17,428 nucleotides of DNA from Myxococcales bacterium (GCA_003157315.1 PMJE01000204.1:1-17428); one strand, 5' to 3'. Positions 7,010 to 15,082 are shown, counted from the stretch's first letter. Notes: generated from the letters alone by a model not told the origin. Program-made: numbers and translations.

Positions 7010-9763
7010 CTACTGGATGGTGAAGGTTGCTGACAAGAGCTGAGTTGGATCGGCGCTCGGCCCAACCAGAACCGTGTGCGCTACCGACTCGACGGTCCAC
7101 TTGTTGTTGGTGGTATCCCAATAGGCCGTGTCCTTTGCGGGCACGGAGAGCTGGACGTCCTGGCTCGCGCCAGCAGCGAGGGTAACCCGCGTGAAGGCTT
7201 TGAGCTCCTTGACCGGCCGCTTGGGCGCCTTGCTATTCGGATAGCCGATGTAGAGTTGAACGATCTCGTCGCCCGCCACCTTGCCGGTGTTCTGGACCGT
7301 AACCTGAACGTTCAGGCGGCCGCCCGCCGAAACCTTGGAGCAGAGCACCTGCAGATTGCTGTACTTGTAGGTCGTGTAGCTTTGGCCATAGCCAAACCAG
7401 TAGCGAACCGGCTTGGCGTTCTTCTCGAACAGGCGATAGCCGTGGTAGTAGTCGATGGTGGTGGCTGCCGAGCCGCTGTTCTGAAACTGCGGGTAATCGG
7501 ATTCATTCTGGCCGACGGTGAAGGGGAGCTTGCCTGAGAAATTGGTGTCGCCGAACAGCAGCGCGGCCAGCGCGGTTCCGCCTTCCTGTCCAGGGTAGAA
7601 GGTCTGGATAATGGCCTTGGCGCTGGCCATCCAGTCCTCGACGATGATGGCACTGCCCACGTTGAGCAGCACGATGACGTTCGGGTTGATGGCAGCTACG
7701 CTCTTGATGAAGGACGATGGCTTGGTCGACCAGTGGATGGGATGGGCCCCGCTCAATGTCATATCCTGGCGATCGGCGCCCCCACCGTAGCTTTCGCCCT
7801 CGTCCTCATGCGCCATCGAGACTGGGATGATGACCACATCTGCCCCGCTCGCCGCGGAGGAATCGGAGCTTTGCTTGATGGTGACGCCACCATGGGATTG
7901 AAGTCCTTGGAAGTACGACACGGCATGCGGAGGAACGTTCTGGCTGCTGCCTCGGTCGCCCAGGCCCGAGACGAAGCCCTTCAGATTGTTTTGGTCGGCA
8001 GTTGGCGCGACCGGCAGGTTGTTGTCTGGGCCCACGATCGCGATGGTCTTGACGTTGGGTGTGCCGCTTCCCACCGTGGTCGCCAAAGTGCCAAGCGGCA
8101 AGATGCCATCGTTCTTCAGCAGGACCGCACCCTCTAGCTCGGTTTGTTCGGCAAGTGTCACCGCCTCTTGCCCGCCGGCCAGGCTGAAGTTCGCTGTGCT
8201 CGACACATAGCTGGAATCGAGGTCCTTGAACTTTGTGCGCGCGTTCATCACGCGGGTGGCGGACTGGGTGAGCGTCGCGGAGCTGAGCGTGCCGGATGTC
8301 AGATCGCTGCTCAGGGTAGTGAAGGCCGAGGGAACCGGCATCTCGAGGTCGAGCCCCGCGTTCATCGATGCAGCGCCATGGCCTGCCTGGGCCGCACTCC
8401 AATCCGACAGCACGAACCCACCCCAACCCCACTGGGTACGCAGGATATCGTTGAGAACGTGGCTGTTTTCCGTGCAGTGAGTGCCGTTGACCATGTTGTA
8501 GGCAGCCATGATGCACGCCGGATCGCCCTTCTTGACCGTGATTTCGAATGGACGGGCGTAGTTCTCATGCAGGGTCTGGTCGTCCACGGTGGGATTGGCG
8601 GTCATGCGGTTGTTGTCCGTGTCGTTCAAAACGTAGTGCTTGGGGCATGCGGCGCACCCACCGGGTTGCTGCATGCCACGCACGAAGGCGGCGCCCATCT
8701 CACCGAGCAGCACAGGATCTTCGCCGTAGGTTTCCTGTGCACGCGCCCAACGCGGGTGTCGGAGCGTGTTGATCACCGGCGCGAGGGCAAGCTCGTTCTT
8801 GGCTGCGCGCATCTCCCGGCCCTGGAGATTGCCCACTCGGTATTCGAGATCGAGATCGAATGAAGCCGCGCGCGCCTCGGCAACCGCCCAGCAGGTGGCG
8901 ACATCGCCTGGCATGATGTTGCGCATGCCGCGCGGTCCGTCGCGCATGGGGTAGTTGGGGATGTTCAGGCTGGCGACGCCAAGCGAACGGAAAGCCACGC
9001 CGGCCGTGGTGTATGGAGTTGTGGTGTGGTCGCCGGACAGGATGTTGATCTTGTCGGTGACCGCCATCGCGCCGACCAGCGACGTGGCCTGCGAGTCCAC
9101 CGGTGTCATGGGCGTTGGGATCGAGTAGGTGGGCGTGTACGAGGAGCAGGTCGGGTCATCCGGGGCAGTGTTGCCACCCGTGGCAACGCCACCCGAAGGG
9201 CTCCCGCCCGATGCGGTCCCGCCCGCGGTAGTGCCGCCCGAAGAGGATCCGCCAGTTCGGGTACCGCCGGTGGTGGCGCCGCCTGTGCTGGCGCCGCCTG
9301 TGGTGGTTCCGCCCATGGTGGCGCCGCCTGCGCTAGCGCCGCCTGAACGGTTGCCGCCGGTGGTGCTGCCGCCTGCGGGGGTTCCGCCTGATGTGGCGCC
9401 GCCTGAGGTCGCTCCACCTGCGGTGGCGCCGCCCGAACGGCTGCCGCCGTTGGTGCTGCCGCCGTTGGTGCTGCCCCCCGCAGGGGTGCCGCCGGTGTTG
9501 CCGCTGCCGCCGACGGTGCTGCCGCCGGAGATGCTGTCGCCGCCGCTGTTTGCGCTAGTGCTGCCTCCGCTGTTCGCGGTGCTGCCACTCTGGCCTCCGG
9601 ACGATGCTCCCCCCTGGCCTCCGCCTGAATTGTTGCCCCCGCCTTGCGTCGTCCCACCGCTGCTGTTGTTTTGCTGCGGTTGCAACGAGCATCCGGCAAA
9701 GGCGATCAATCCCACGACGGCGAGGCCGGCGGTGGAGTAAGGGTGTTTCGTCGTCTCTTTCAT
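7010..9763 (-). CDS. GH3 beta-glycosidase lipoprotein with long Gly-rich stalk
   Basis: A 917-residue lipoprotein predicted to remove terminal beta-linked sugars from oligosaccharides at the cell surface. The signal ends in FAGC (Cys25). Residues about 33-200 are a Gly/Ser/Thr stalk. The GH3 N-terminal barrel (about 205-490) contains YPMRDGPRGM, GREMRA, the RAQETYGEDP segment, KHYVLND (Lys375-His376) and the nucleophile segment FVLSDWSA with Asp454. The alpha/beta C-domain starts near GAVLLKNDGILPLG and holds HEDEGESYGGGADRQ, the usual place of the acid/base Glu. A fibronectin III-like domain (FGYGQSYTTYKYSNL... VTVQNTGKVAGDEIVQLYI) ends the protein, as in beta-glucosidases and beta-xylosidases of the BglX type. 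The second of two close ATGs is chosen because AGGAG lies eight bases before it and only two before the first. It is the first gene of the minus-strand unit. Confidence 0.93.
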   Translation of the reverse strand: MKETTKHPYSTAGLAVVGLIAFAGCSLQPQQNNSSGGTTQGGGNNSGGGQGGASSGGQSGSTANSGGSTSANSGGDSISGGSTVGGSGNTGGTPAGGSTNGGSTNGGSRSGGATAGGATSGGATSGGTPAGGSTTGGNRSGGASAGGATMGGTTTGGASTGGATTGGTRTGGSSSGGTTAGGTASGGSPSGGVATGGNTAPDDPTCSSYTPTYSIPTPMTPVDSQATSLVGAMAVTDKINILSGDHTTTPYTTAGVAFRSLGVASLNIPNYPMRDGPRGMRNIMPGDVATCWAVAEARAASFDLDLEYRVGNLQGREMRAAKNELALAPVINTLRHPRWARAQETYGEDPVLLGEMGAAFVRGMQQPGGCAACPKHYVLNDTDNNRMTANPTVDDQTLHENYARPFEITVKKGDPACIMAAYNMVNGTHCTENSHVLNDILRTQWGWGGFVLSDWSAAQAGHGAASMNAGLDLEMPVPSAFTTLSSDLTSGTLSSATLTQSATRVMNARTKFKDLDSSYVSSTANFSLAGGQEAVTLAEQTELEGAVLLKNDGILPLGTLATTVGSGTPNVKTIAIVGPDNNLPVAPTADQNNLKGFVSGLGDRGSSQNVPPHAVSYFQGLQSHGGVTIKQSSDSSAASGADVVIIPVSMAHEDEGESYGGGADRQDMTLSGAHPIHWSTKPSSFIKSVAAINPNVIVLLNVGSAIIVEDWMASAKAIIQTFYPGQEGGTALAALLFGDTNFSGKLPFTVGQNESDYPQFQNSGSAATTIDYYHGYRLFEKNAKPVRYWFGYGQSYTTYKYSNLQVLCSKVSAGGRLNVQVTVQNTGKVAGDEIVQLYIGYPNSKAPKRPVKELKAFTRVTLAAGASQDVQLSVPAKDTAYWDTTNNKWTVESVAHTVLVGPSADPTQLLSATFTIQ
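9179..9493 (-). repeat. 21 perfect pentapeptide (15-bp) stalk repeats
   Basis: Residues 91-195 of the GH3 lipoprotein are 21 uninterrupted GGxxx pentapeptides. The Gly-Gly pairs are mostly GGC GGC or GGC GGA codons, with variable Thr/Ser/Ala-rich triplets between. A less regular Gly-rich stretch continues toward the N-terminus (to about 9670). The unit is one residue shorter than in the LamG and GH43 stalks of the same locus. Confidence 0.88.
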
Positions 9764-9771
9764 TTCCATGT

Positions 9772-9776
9772 CTCCT
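9772..9776 (-). promoter_or_regulatory. Ribosome binding site of the GH3 gene
   Basis: AGGAG on the minus strand. Spacing of eight bases to the ATG at 9763 versus two bases to the ATG at 9769 selects the former. Confidence 0.7.
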
Positions 9777-9912
9777 GTTGTCGTGAAGAGCCAGCCGGCA
9801 GTCCGCGCCCATGAATCGCTGCTCTCTCGCGCGAGTTCGTATTCACCCGACAAGTGCCAGATCCGTGGACATCGATGCTTCTGCGTCAGGGAGCAGTACC
9901 ATTCTTACGCGC

Positions 9913-9941
9913 TTTATATATATGTGTAGGTAAAGTGTGAA
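9913..9941 (-). promoter_or_regulatory. Predicted sigma70-like promoter for the GH3 unit
   Basis: Read on the minus strand: -35 TTCACA (9936-9941), 17-base spacer, -10 TATAAA (9913-9918), in the most AT-rich segment of the region. Transcription would begin near 9905 and leave a leader of about 140 bases before the GH3 ATG. Confidence 0.45.
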
Positions 9942-10120
9942 GCTTCATGGGATCTGCACGCAACGTGGCAGCCGACGAGAAGACCAAGCCAGACCGTGCT
10001 GCTGTAGTCCAGGCGCGCTGCGCGAACGCGCTCTAGGTCGCGAATGTGCGGGGCGGGAGGCTCTACACACGTGCAAGAAACCACATCTATTTGACTACGC
10101 AGCGGCGTATAGTGGGAAAC

Positions 10121-12730
10121 ATGGTGCGTGGAACGTGGCACCTTTGCGGGCATCCGGCTTGGGTCGCCCCGACGTTGGTCGTCATCGTTCATCTGGCGGG
10201 ATGTGGGACCCACGCTCGACCGTGCCAACCCGAGGATGCCGGATCTCTGGGGGCGCCGCTGGTGGAGGTCGGGCCGCCGCAGCCCAGCTACGACGTCTGC
10301 CAGGGGCAGCTCGGCGCCGACGGGTGCTGGCCATCGACGGTGACCTGCGTGGACGGTCACCAGCCGACGACGCCTCTCGACTACGGTCGCTGCGCGCTCG
10401 ACAGCGCGCTCGCCGAGGTGCATAGCACGGCGAGCGTTCACCTGGCGGTGGTCGGCGACGCGGCGCTCGTCGGTGAGACAGATACCGTCGCGCGCCTGCT
10501 GGACGCGCGCGCCGAGTCCTATGTCATCGTTCCCGGCGGCGACGCGACGTGGATCGTCGGCCGCGACGCCGTGGGCGCGATGTACGGCGCGCTGGAAGTT
10601 GCTGAACGTCTGCGGCTCCAGGGCGCGGGCGCATTGCCTCTGGCGGCGGTCGTGCGCGGCGCGCCGGCGGTCTCGGTGCGCGCCGCCAACCCGTTCCTCG
10701 TCTTGCCGGAAGAGGACGAGACCGACTGGTGGTTTCTCGACGAGCAGTACTGGACGCAATATCTCGATCTGCTCGCACACGCGCGATTCAATTTCCTCGA
10801 CCTGCACGGAATGTACGATTTGGTATCAACCGTCTTCCCGAACGCGTTGTTGTACTTCGCGCGCTCGCCGTCCTTTCCGGACGTTGGCGCGTCCGCGGCC
10901 GATCGAGAACGGAATCTCGCCGCCTTGAACCGGGTGATCGCACTCGCCACAGCGCGAGGGATCAAGGTCGGTCTCATGAGCTACAACGCGCTCACCAGCC
11001 TGGACGGCGTGTCCGCCGACGTGATCAGCGACGACGCGGTCAAGATCTACACGCGCGAAGCGGCCCAGGATCTGGCCACCCGCGCCCCTGGGTTGACCCG
11101 TCTGGGCTTTCGTGTGGGTGAGAGCAATCGTCCGGCCTCGTGGTACGGCGACACCTTCATTGCGGGCGTAGCGCAGGCGGGCACTGGGGTTGCGCCCTAC
11201 ACGCGGACCTGGGGCGCTGCAAAGACCGACATCCTCTCGCTGCAGGCCATGGTGGGTGACGGCGTGACGGGCGAGAGAATGTTGGTGGAGGCGAAGTACA
11301 ACGGCGAGCACTGGGGTGCGCCCTACGCCATCGCCGGCGGTTGGTTGGCGAGCTTCGGAGCGTACAGCTACCAGGACTTCCTCAACCCGCCCACGCCCTA
11401 CGATTTCGTGTTCCAGGTGCGGGCCGGGGGAACCCATCGGATTTTTCGCCAGGCGTCCTACGCGCGCACGCGACGAACCATCCAGTCCTTGGCCTTCTCG
11501 CCGGCGGTTCGTGGCTTCACCTTGGAGCCGCCGCAGGCCTACTTTCCGCAACGCGACGGCTACCACGCGCAGGAGGGCGACCGGTTCTCGCCGTGGACCT
11601 TCGCCCGTGACGAAATGATGTTCCTTCTGTGGGGGCGATTGAGCTATGACCCCGACACGCCGGAGGATCTCTTCCGTGGGATGTTGGCGCGCGAAACCGG
11701 CGGCGACTTTCTCTGGGACGCCATGCAGGCCGCCAGCGAGATCGTGCCTTGGATCCAGACCGCCCACACCTGCGGACCCGACTCGCGCAACTTCGCGCCC
11801 GAGTTGGAACTCGGGGGCGACGTCGCATCCTGGACCACGCCGCCTGGGACGCAGACAGCTTCTTGCTACCGGCAAGGCGCGTTTGACACTTTCGCCATCG
11901 CCGGTCCCGACGAAGTGGCGGCCGATCTGGTCGCCGGCAGCGCCACCTCGCGGCTGTCACCGGTCGAGGTGGCCGCGCGCGTGCTGGATGCCGCCGATCG
12001 CGCGGCGCTGGCGGGTGGCGCGCCCGACGACAACCTGCTCGCGCGCGACATCGTTCGCGAATGCCACGCGCTCGCCGATTTGGGTCACTATTTCGGCCAC
12101 AAGTTGCGCGGCGCCACCGCGCTCGCCGTCTACCAGCGTGTGGGGATCAGCGATTGGTTGAGCGCCGCGCGAGCCGAAACCACCACGGCGGACGATGCCT
12201 GGAGGCAGCTCGCCGACGACACGTCCTACATCAGCCCGTTTGCGGATCATCTACGCATGCTTACGCTAGGCTACGATCCGTTTCATTGGTCCGAGGAGGT
12301 GCCGGCGCTCGACGCCGATCCCAACGCGATCGACGCCATTGAGGCTCAGGTGGCGGCGGCCGCGCCCATTCCGCCCGCGACGATGCCCGCCGCCGAGGTT
12401 TGGTTGCGGTCTTCGCGGCCGCAAGGCCCTGGCCTCGCCGAGCTGTCGATTCTTCCATCCGATCCAGCGGCGGCGAGTTGGTTGGTGCGAGCGCGCTTCA
12501 CGACAGCGGTTCCCACGGACGCCGAAGTTCGCGTTCTGTGGAAACCCTTCCAAAGCGAGGTCGACTGGAACGTGGTCGACACGATCGCGGCCGGCGATGG
12601 CAGCTACTCCGCATCGGTGGCCGGGGGCGGCGCCGGAGGTTTGTTTGCCGTCGAAGTCTTGTCCGCACAAGGTGGCTGGCGCTACCCGGATCCGGAACGA
12701 GAGACGCCATATCGATCGCTTCCACCCTGA
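10121..12730 (+). CDS. Large lipoprotein, putative TIM-barrel glycoside hydrolase
   Basis: An 869-residue protein with lipobox LAGC (Cys28). Residues about 110-190 look like the alpha/beta 'domain 2' found before the barrel in GH20, GH67 and GH84 enzymes, including the typical VGRDAVGAMYGALEVAERL. A barrel-like region follows (about 195-560) with ARFNFLDLHGMYD (Asp227), ARGIKVGLMSYN, RLGFRVGESN (Glu334), LVEAKYNGEHWG (Glu390, Glu396) and GFTLEPPQAYFPQRDGY. Paired acidic residues at strand ends suit a retaining or inverting glycosidase, but I cannot place it in one CAZy family. GH67-like alpha-glucuronidase relatives are a possibility. A beta-rich C-terminal domain is likely after residue 740. 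The ATG chosen directly precedes the signal peptide; its Shine-Dalgarno (GGGAA) is weak, and a GTG 25 codons upstream gives a non-signal-like start. It is divergent from the GH3 unit. Confidence 0.82.
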   Translation: MVRGTWHLCGHPAWVAPTLVVIVHLAGCGTHARPCQPEDAGSLGAPLVEVGPPQPSYDVCQGQLGADGCWPSTVTCVDGHQPTTPLDYGRCALDSALAEVHSTASVHLAVVGDAALVGETDTVARLLDARAESYVIVPGGDATWIVGRDAVGAMYGALEVAERLRLQGAGALPLAAVVRGAPAVSVRAANPFLVLPEEDETDWWFLDEQYWTQYLDLLAHARFNFLDLHGMYDLVSTVFPNALLYFARSPSFPDVGASAADRERNLAALNRVIALATARGIKVGLMSYNALTSLDGVSADVISDDAVKIYTREAAQDLATRAPGLTRLGFRVGESNRPASWYGDTFIAGVAQAGTGVAPYTRTWGAAKTDILSLQAMVGDGVTGERMLVEAKYNGEHWGAPYAIAGGWLASFGAYSYQDFLNPPTPYDFVFQVRAGGTHRIFRQASYARTRRTIQSLAFSPAVRGFTLEPPQAYFPQRDGYHAQEGDRFSPWTFARDEMMFLLWGRLSYDPDTPEDLFRGMLARETGGDFLWDAMQAASEIVPWIQTAHTCGPDSRNFAPELELGGDVASWTTPPGTQTASCYRQGAFDTFAIAGPDEVAADLVAGSATSRLSPVEVAARVLDAADRAALAGGAPDDNLLARDIVRECHALADLGHYFGHKLRGATALAVYQRVGISDWLSAARAETTTADDAWRQLADDTSYISPFADHLRMLTLGYDPFHWSEEVPALDADPNAIDAIEAQVAAAAPIPPATMPAAEVWLRSSRPQGPGLAELSILPSDPAAASWLVRARFTTAVPTDAEVRVLWKPFQSEVDWNVVDTIAAGDGSYSASVAGGGAGGLFAVEVLSAQGGWRYPDPERETPYRSLPP

Positions 12731-13067
12731 GGCGCCGTGCCCGGGCCGATGATGCCTACACACGCATGTCAGGCCAGTCTGGCCCTTGCCGGCAACGGCT
12801 ACAGGGAACTTGGAAGAACGCTCCTGTCAGGGAGGCATACGGTTCGTAGAGAAAGCGATGACAGGAAGATGCCCATGCGAGTGGGCGGAGGCGGAAGGGT
12901 GCCAGGACTGCGACGAGGTGGCGCGTCTGGGCTGCCCCCATGTGATCGCCTGAGCTTGCCCTCCGGCTCGTGGGCGTGACACAAGGTGCATCACCTACGT
13001 CCCCTGCAAGTTCCGGGGCGGAGCAACAGGCTGCCAGAGTACGCGCCCCCGTTTGCGAAAATGTTAC

Positions 13068-13096
13068 TTGCCAATTTTCCATCCGGGGCATATGCG
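13068..13096 (+). promoter_or_regulatory. Weak candidate promoter for the GH25-like/neprosin genes
   Basis: TTGCCA (13068-13073), 17-base spacer, TATGCG (13091-13096), in a locally AT-richer patch. The -10 is a poor match, so this is a tentative call. Confidence 0.22.
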
Positions 13097-13210
13097 TATT
13101 CTCGGTGCCACGCTGAGGCATCTTGAGCGGCGTGCGCTGATGTTGTTTCGAGCTACGAAATCCTGGACTGAGAGACAACTGAAGCAGGCAGCCTGAGGTT
13201 GGCGCTGCTG

Positions 13211-13215
13211 AGGAG
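13211..13215 (+). promoter_or_regulatory. Ribosome binding site of the GH25-like frame
   Basis: AGGAG directly abuts one ATG (13216) and lies six bases before the next (13222), so the second is the likely start. Its presence suggests the truncated frame is, or recently was, translated. Confidence 0.5.
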
Positions 13216-13221
13216 ATGGAC

Positions 13222-13578
13222 ATGATCCTGCGAATCGATGTCAGCCGCTGCGCTCGGCCTCACGGATGGCGGCGGCTCTCAGACAAGGGTATCAAGTTCT
13301 CCTTCGTCAGGGCGACTTACGGGGCCACGGTCACAGACAATCTCTCCTCAACGACCGCCAGGAAAGTGGAAAGGGGCTTGGAGAACAGCCACGCAGTCAT
13401 CGCCGAAGCTGGCATCCGATGTCAAGCTGAGGGCGGCAACAGCAGCGGTTCTCACGAGAAGAAACGCGCTCGGAACATCCGGGCCTCGCTCCCGCTCTTA
13501 CACGACGCGTCTCGTCGGTATTCTCAACCCGAAGAAAGTGAGGACAACCTATGCGCACAGAAGTCTGGCTCGCCGTAG
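13222..13578 (+). pseudogene. Truncated GH25 lysozyme-like frame
   Basis: The 118-residue frame begins MILRIDVSRCARP and continues GWRRLSDKGIKFSFVRATYG. This follows the N-terminal pattern of GH25 (Ch-type) lysozymes: the first beta strand with the catalytic-site Asp in the DVS motif (Asp6), a Trp, then G-I-x-F-x-F-x-R-A-T-Y-G. Family members cleave peptidoglycan between MurNAc and GlcNAc. They are about 200 residues long and need a later D-x-E motif, which is absent here. Beyond about residue 65 the sequence is polar, of uncertain origin and without similarity I can see. The frame overlaps the start of the neprosin gene by 28 bases. A 3' deletion or frameshifted remnant is the favoured reading. 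It could instead be a short expressed protein or a chance resemblance. No signal peptide is present. Confidence 0.4.
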
Positions 13579-15023
13579 CCGTAGCTTTCTCGTTAACCCC
13601 AGCCGCCGCCCAGATCCCCGACGCGGCTTCTTCCGCCTCGACGACGTCGGCCAACACCCCATTCACCCCGGCCGTTCCTTCCACCACCGCGCCTGCCGTG
13701 TCCCCAGAGATCCAGCAGTACTTCGACAAGAACATCCTTTTCAAGGATCGCATCAGACACTCGTTCTCAATGAGACAGGCGGTCGGGGGGCAAGACACAG
13801 TCGACTGCATTCAAGACGACTCCCCGCCGCCCCCAGTTCCGCCGTCACCCCCCACCACGATTCCCCCTTCGTCGTTGCCTCCGGTGCCAGGCCTGCTATC
13901 CAACACAACCCAGGATCGAACGATTGATTCGCTAGGCCGCATACGAGCTTGTCCCGCAGGAACCTTTGGCCAGGTGAGGCCGTCGATTTCGGAACTGGCT
14001 CCGTATAGGACGGTCGCGGAATTCGCATACGCCCAAGCGATGAGCCACCGTCTTTCTTCTGGATCCCCTCAGCAGGCTGCCCCTACCCTCCAGTCCACCG
14101 GCTACAACCACGGAGTCGCAGCCCAGTACGTCAATAACTGGGGGATGTCGTCAGACATATCGTTTCAAAACCCCATGCTCAACTATCAGAATAGGGATCC
14201 CTACCCAGTTTCAGAGCACTCACTCTCACAACTTTGGTTGGTCGGTGACTATCCAGAGCCCACCCAGGCCCTCCCAAGCGACCTACAGACTATCGAAATC
14301 GGGTGGGAACAGACCTATTGGCAACAACAAGAAGGCCTAACTCCCGCTCTGTTTATCTACTCCTCTTGGAATAATTACCTGGGGTCCTGTTACAATGGTG
14401 GGTGTGGGTCCACCGGACCAACCCACTGGAAATTGCTCGACACGTCCTACACCTACGGGGCTGCGATTAGCGTGGCGCCGTACACTTGGCCGAGCTACAG
14501 CCTTCCTAACCACGGCGTGTTCGCAATCTATGGCAGCAAGCCCGACGGCTATTGGTACGTGTACATCATCAATGAGTGGGTCGGGTATTTCTGGTTTGAC
14601 AGCGGCCCACTGAGCCGCAGTAATCTGCAGAACGGCTATGTGCCCTCCAACTTCATCGAGATCGGGGGGGAGGTCTTTGAAGGGAGACCCACTAGCCCCC
14701 CCCTTTCCATTCCCAGTGGAACCATACATCCCTACATCCAGATGGGCAGGGGTGCTAATGTGAGCGTTAATATGTATAACGACTATTGGAACTTCGATAA
14801 CAATGCATTCTCGGCGTGCAACTACTACCTCGATGGGAGTGGCAACTGGCAGGTAGCGTCGCCCGCGACGTCCATTACCCACGCGAGCGGTACGTGGACC
14901 GGTGTCGAGCGGCCCGATTGCTACCAGGTGTACCTCCAGAGCAACTATAGGTCACCCGTGACCACGCCCTACCTGCTGTTTGGCGGTCCGGGCCCGAGCG
15001 GCTCTTCTTGTACCACCTACTGA
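13551..15023 (+). CDS. Neprosin-family (DUF239) glutamic peptidase, secreted
   Basis: A 490-residue secreted protein. A signal peptide (cleavage likely after AAA, residue 20) precedes a propeptide-like region, a polyproline tract (about 91-114) and a CPAGTFGQVRP motif (134-143) comparable to the CP-x-GT-x-P-I-R-R motif in plant DUF239 proteins. The neprosin catalytic domain spans about 183-380: SEHSLSQLWLV, LQTIEIGW with Glu249, LFIYSSWNNYLGSCYN, GYWYVYIINEWVGYFW and FIEIGGEVFEG with Glu374. These two Glu correspond to the catalytic pair of neprosin (family G3), a prolyl endopeptidase active at acidic pH. About 110 C-terminal residues, with NYYLDGSGNW, may be an extra beta domain. GAGGA lies six bases before the ATG. 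Activity on proline-rich substrates is known for the plant enzyme and inferred here. Confidence 0.88.
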   Translation: MRTEVWLAVAVAFSLTPAAAQIPDAASSASTTSANTPFTPAVPSTTAPAVSPEIQQYFDKNILFKDRIRHSFSMRQAVGGQDTVDCIQDDSPPPPVPPSPPTTIPPSSLPPVPGLLSNTTQDRTIDSLGRIRACPAGTFGQVRPSISELAPYRTVAEFAYAQAMSHRLSSGSPQQAAPTLQSTGYNHGVAAQYVNNWGMSSDISFQNPMLNYQNRDPYPVSEHSLSQLWLVGDYPEPTQALPSDLQTIEIGWEQTYWQQQEGLTPALFIYSSWNNYLGSCYNGGCGSTGPTHWKLLDTSYTYGAAISVAPYTWPSYSLPNHGVFAIYGSKPDGYWYVYIINEWVGYFWFDSGPLSRSNLQNGYVPSNFIEIGGEVFEGRPTSPPLSIPSGTIHPYIQMGRGANVSVNMYNDYWNFDNNAFSACNYYLDGSGNWQVASPATSITHASGTWTGVERPDCYQVYLQSNYRSPVTTPYLLFGGPGPSGSSCTTY

Positions 15024-15082
15024 GAGGTGCGGGCAGTCACCGGCAGTATGTGCTTCCAGCCCGAGACGTCATTCCGACGATA

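Larger units (their letters stand above)
9764..10120. other. Divergent promoter region between two hydrolase lipoproteins
   Basis: Gene-free stretch between the GH3 unit (minus) and the large hydrolase gene (plus). It holds an AT-rich island at about 9911-9936, unlike the G+C-rich surroundings, with a predicted minus-strand promoter. A perfect 10-bp palindrome CTCGCGCGAG lies at 9826-9835, within the predicted GH3 leader. For the plus strand, TTGACT (10091-10096) and TATAGT (10108-10113) are only 11 bases apart, too close for a standard sigma70 promoter. A shared regulatory region for both directions is plausible. Confidence 0.5.
12731..13221. other. Gene-poor intergenic stretch
   Basis: About 490 bases after the large hydrolase gene. 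Short frames cross it on both strands, but none has a recognisable domain with a well-spaced ribosome site; the longest, on the minus strand, has AGGA only two bases before its ATG. No strong intrinsic terminator is visible. A lower-GC patch at about 13053-13085 precedes the GH25-like frame and may contain its promoter. Confidence 0.45.

Noticed and set aside
9129..9740. Plus-strand Pro-rich frame across the GH3 stalk, and possible CRISPR-like periodicity
   Set aside because: The 15-bp period is coding pentapeptide repeat of the GH3 lipoprotein; there are no repeat-spacer units of CRISPR size.
10091..10113. TTGACT and TATAGT before the large hydrolase gene
   Set aside because: The spacer is only 11 bases, far from the 16-18 needed.
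9914..10807. 297-codon minus-strand frame overlapping the large hydrolase start
   Set aside because: Arg-rich shadow that covers the predicted promoter and the signal peptide of the plus-strand gene.
12760..12860. Possible mobile-intron or transposase remnant after the large hydrolase
   Set aside because: Short basic frames gave a vague impression of an element end, but no diagnostic motif, terminal repeat or conserved structure could be shown.
12756..13223. 155-codon minus-strand frame in the gene-poor stretch
   Set aside because: No domain recognised, and the only Shine-Dalgarno-like sequence (AGGA) is two bases from the ATG.
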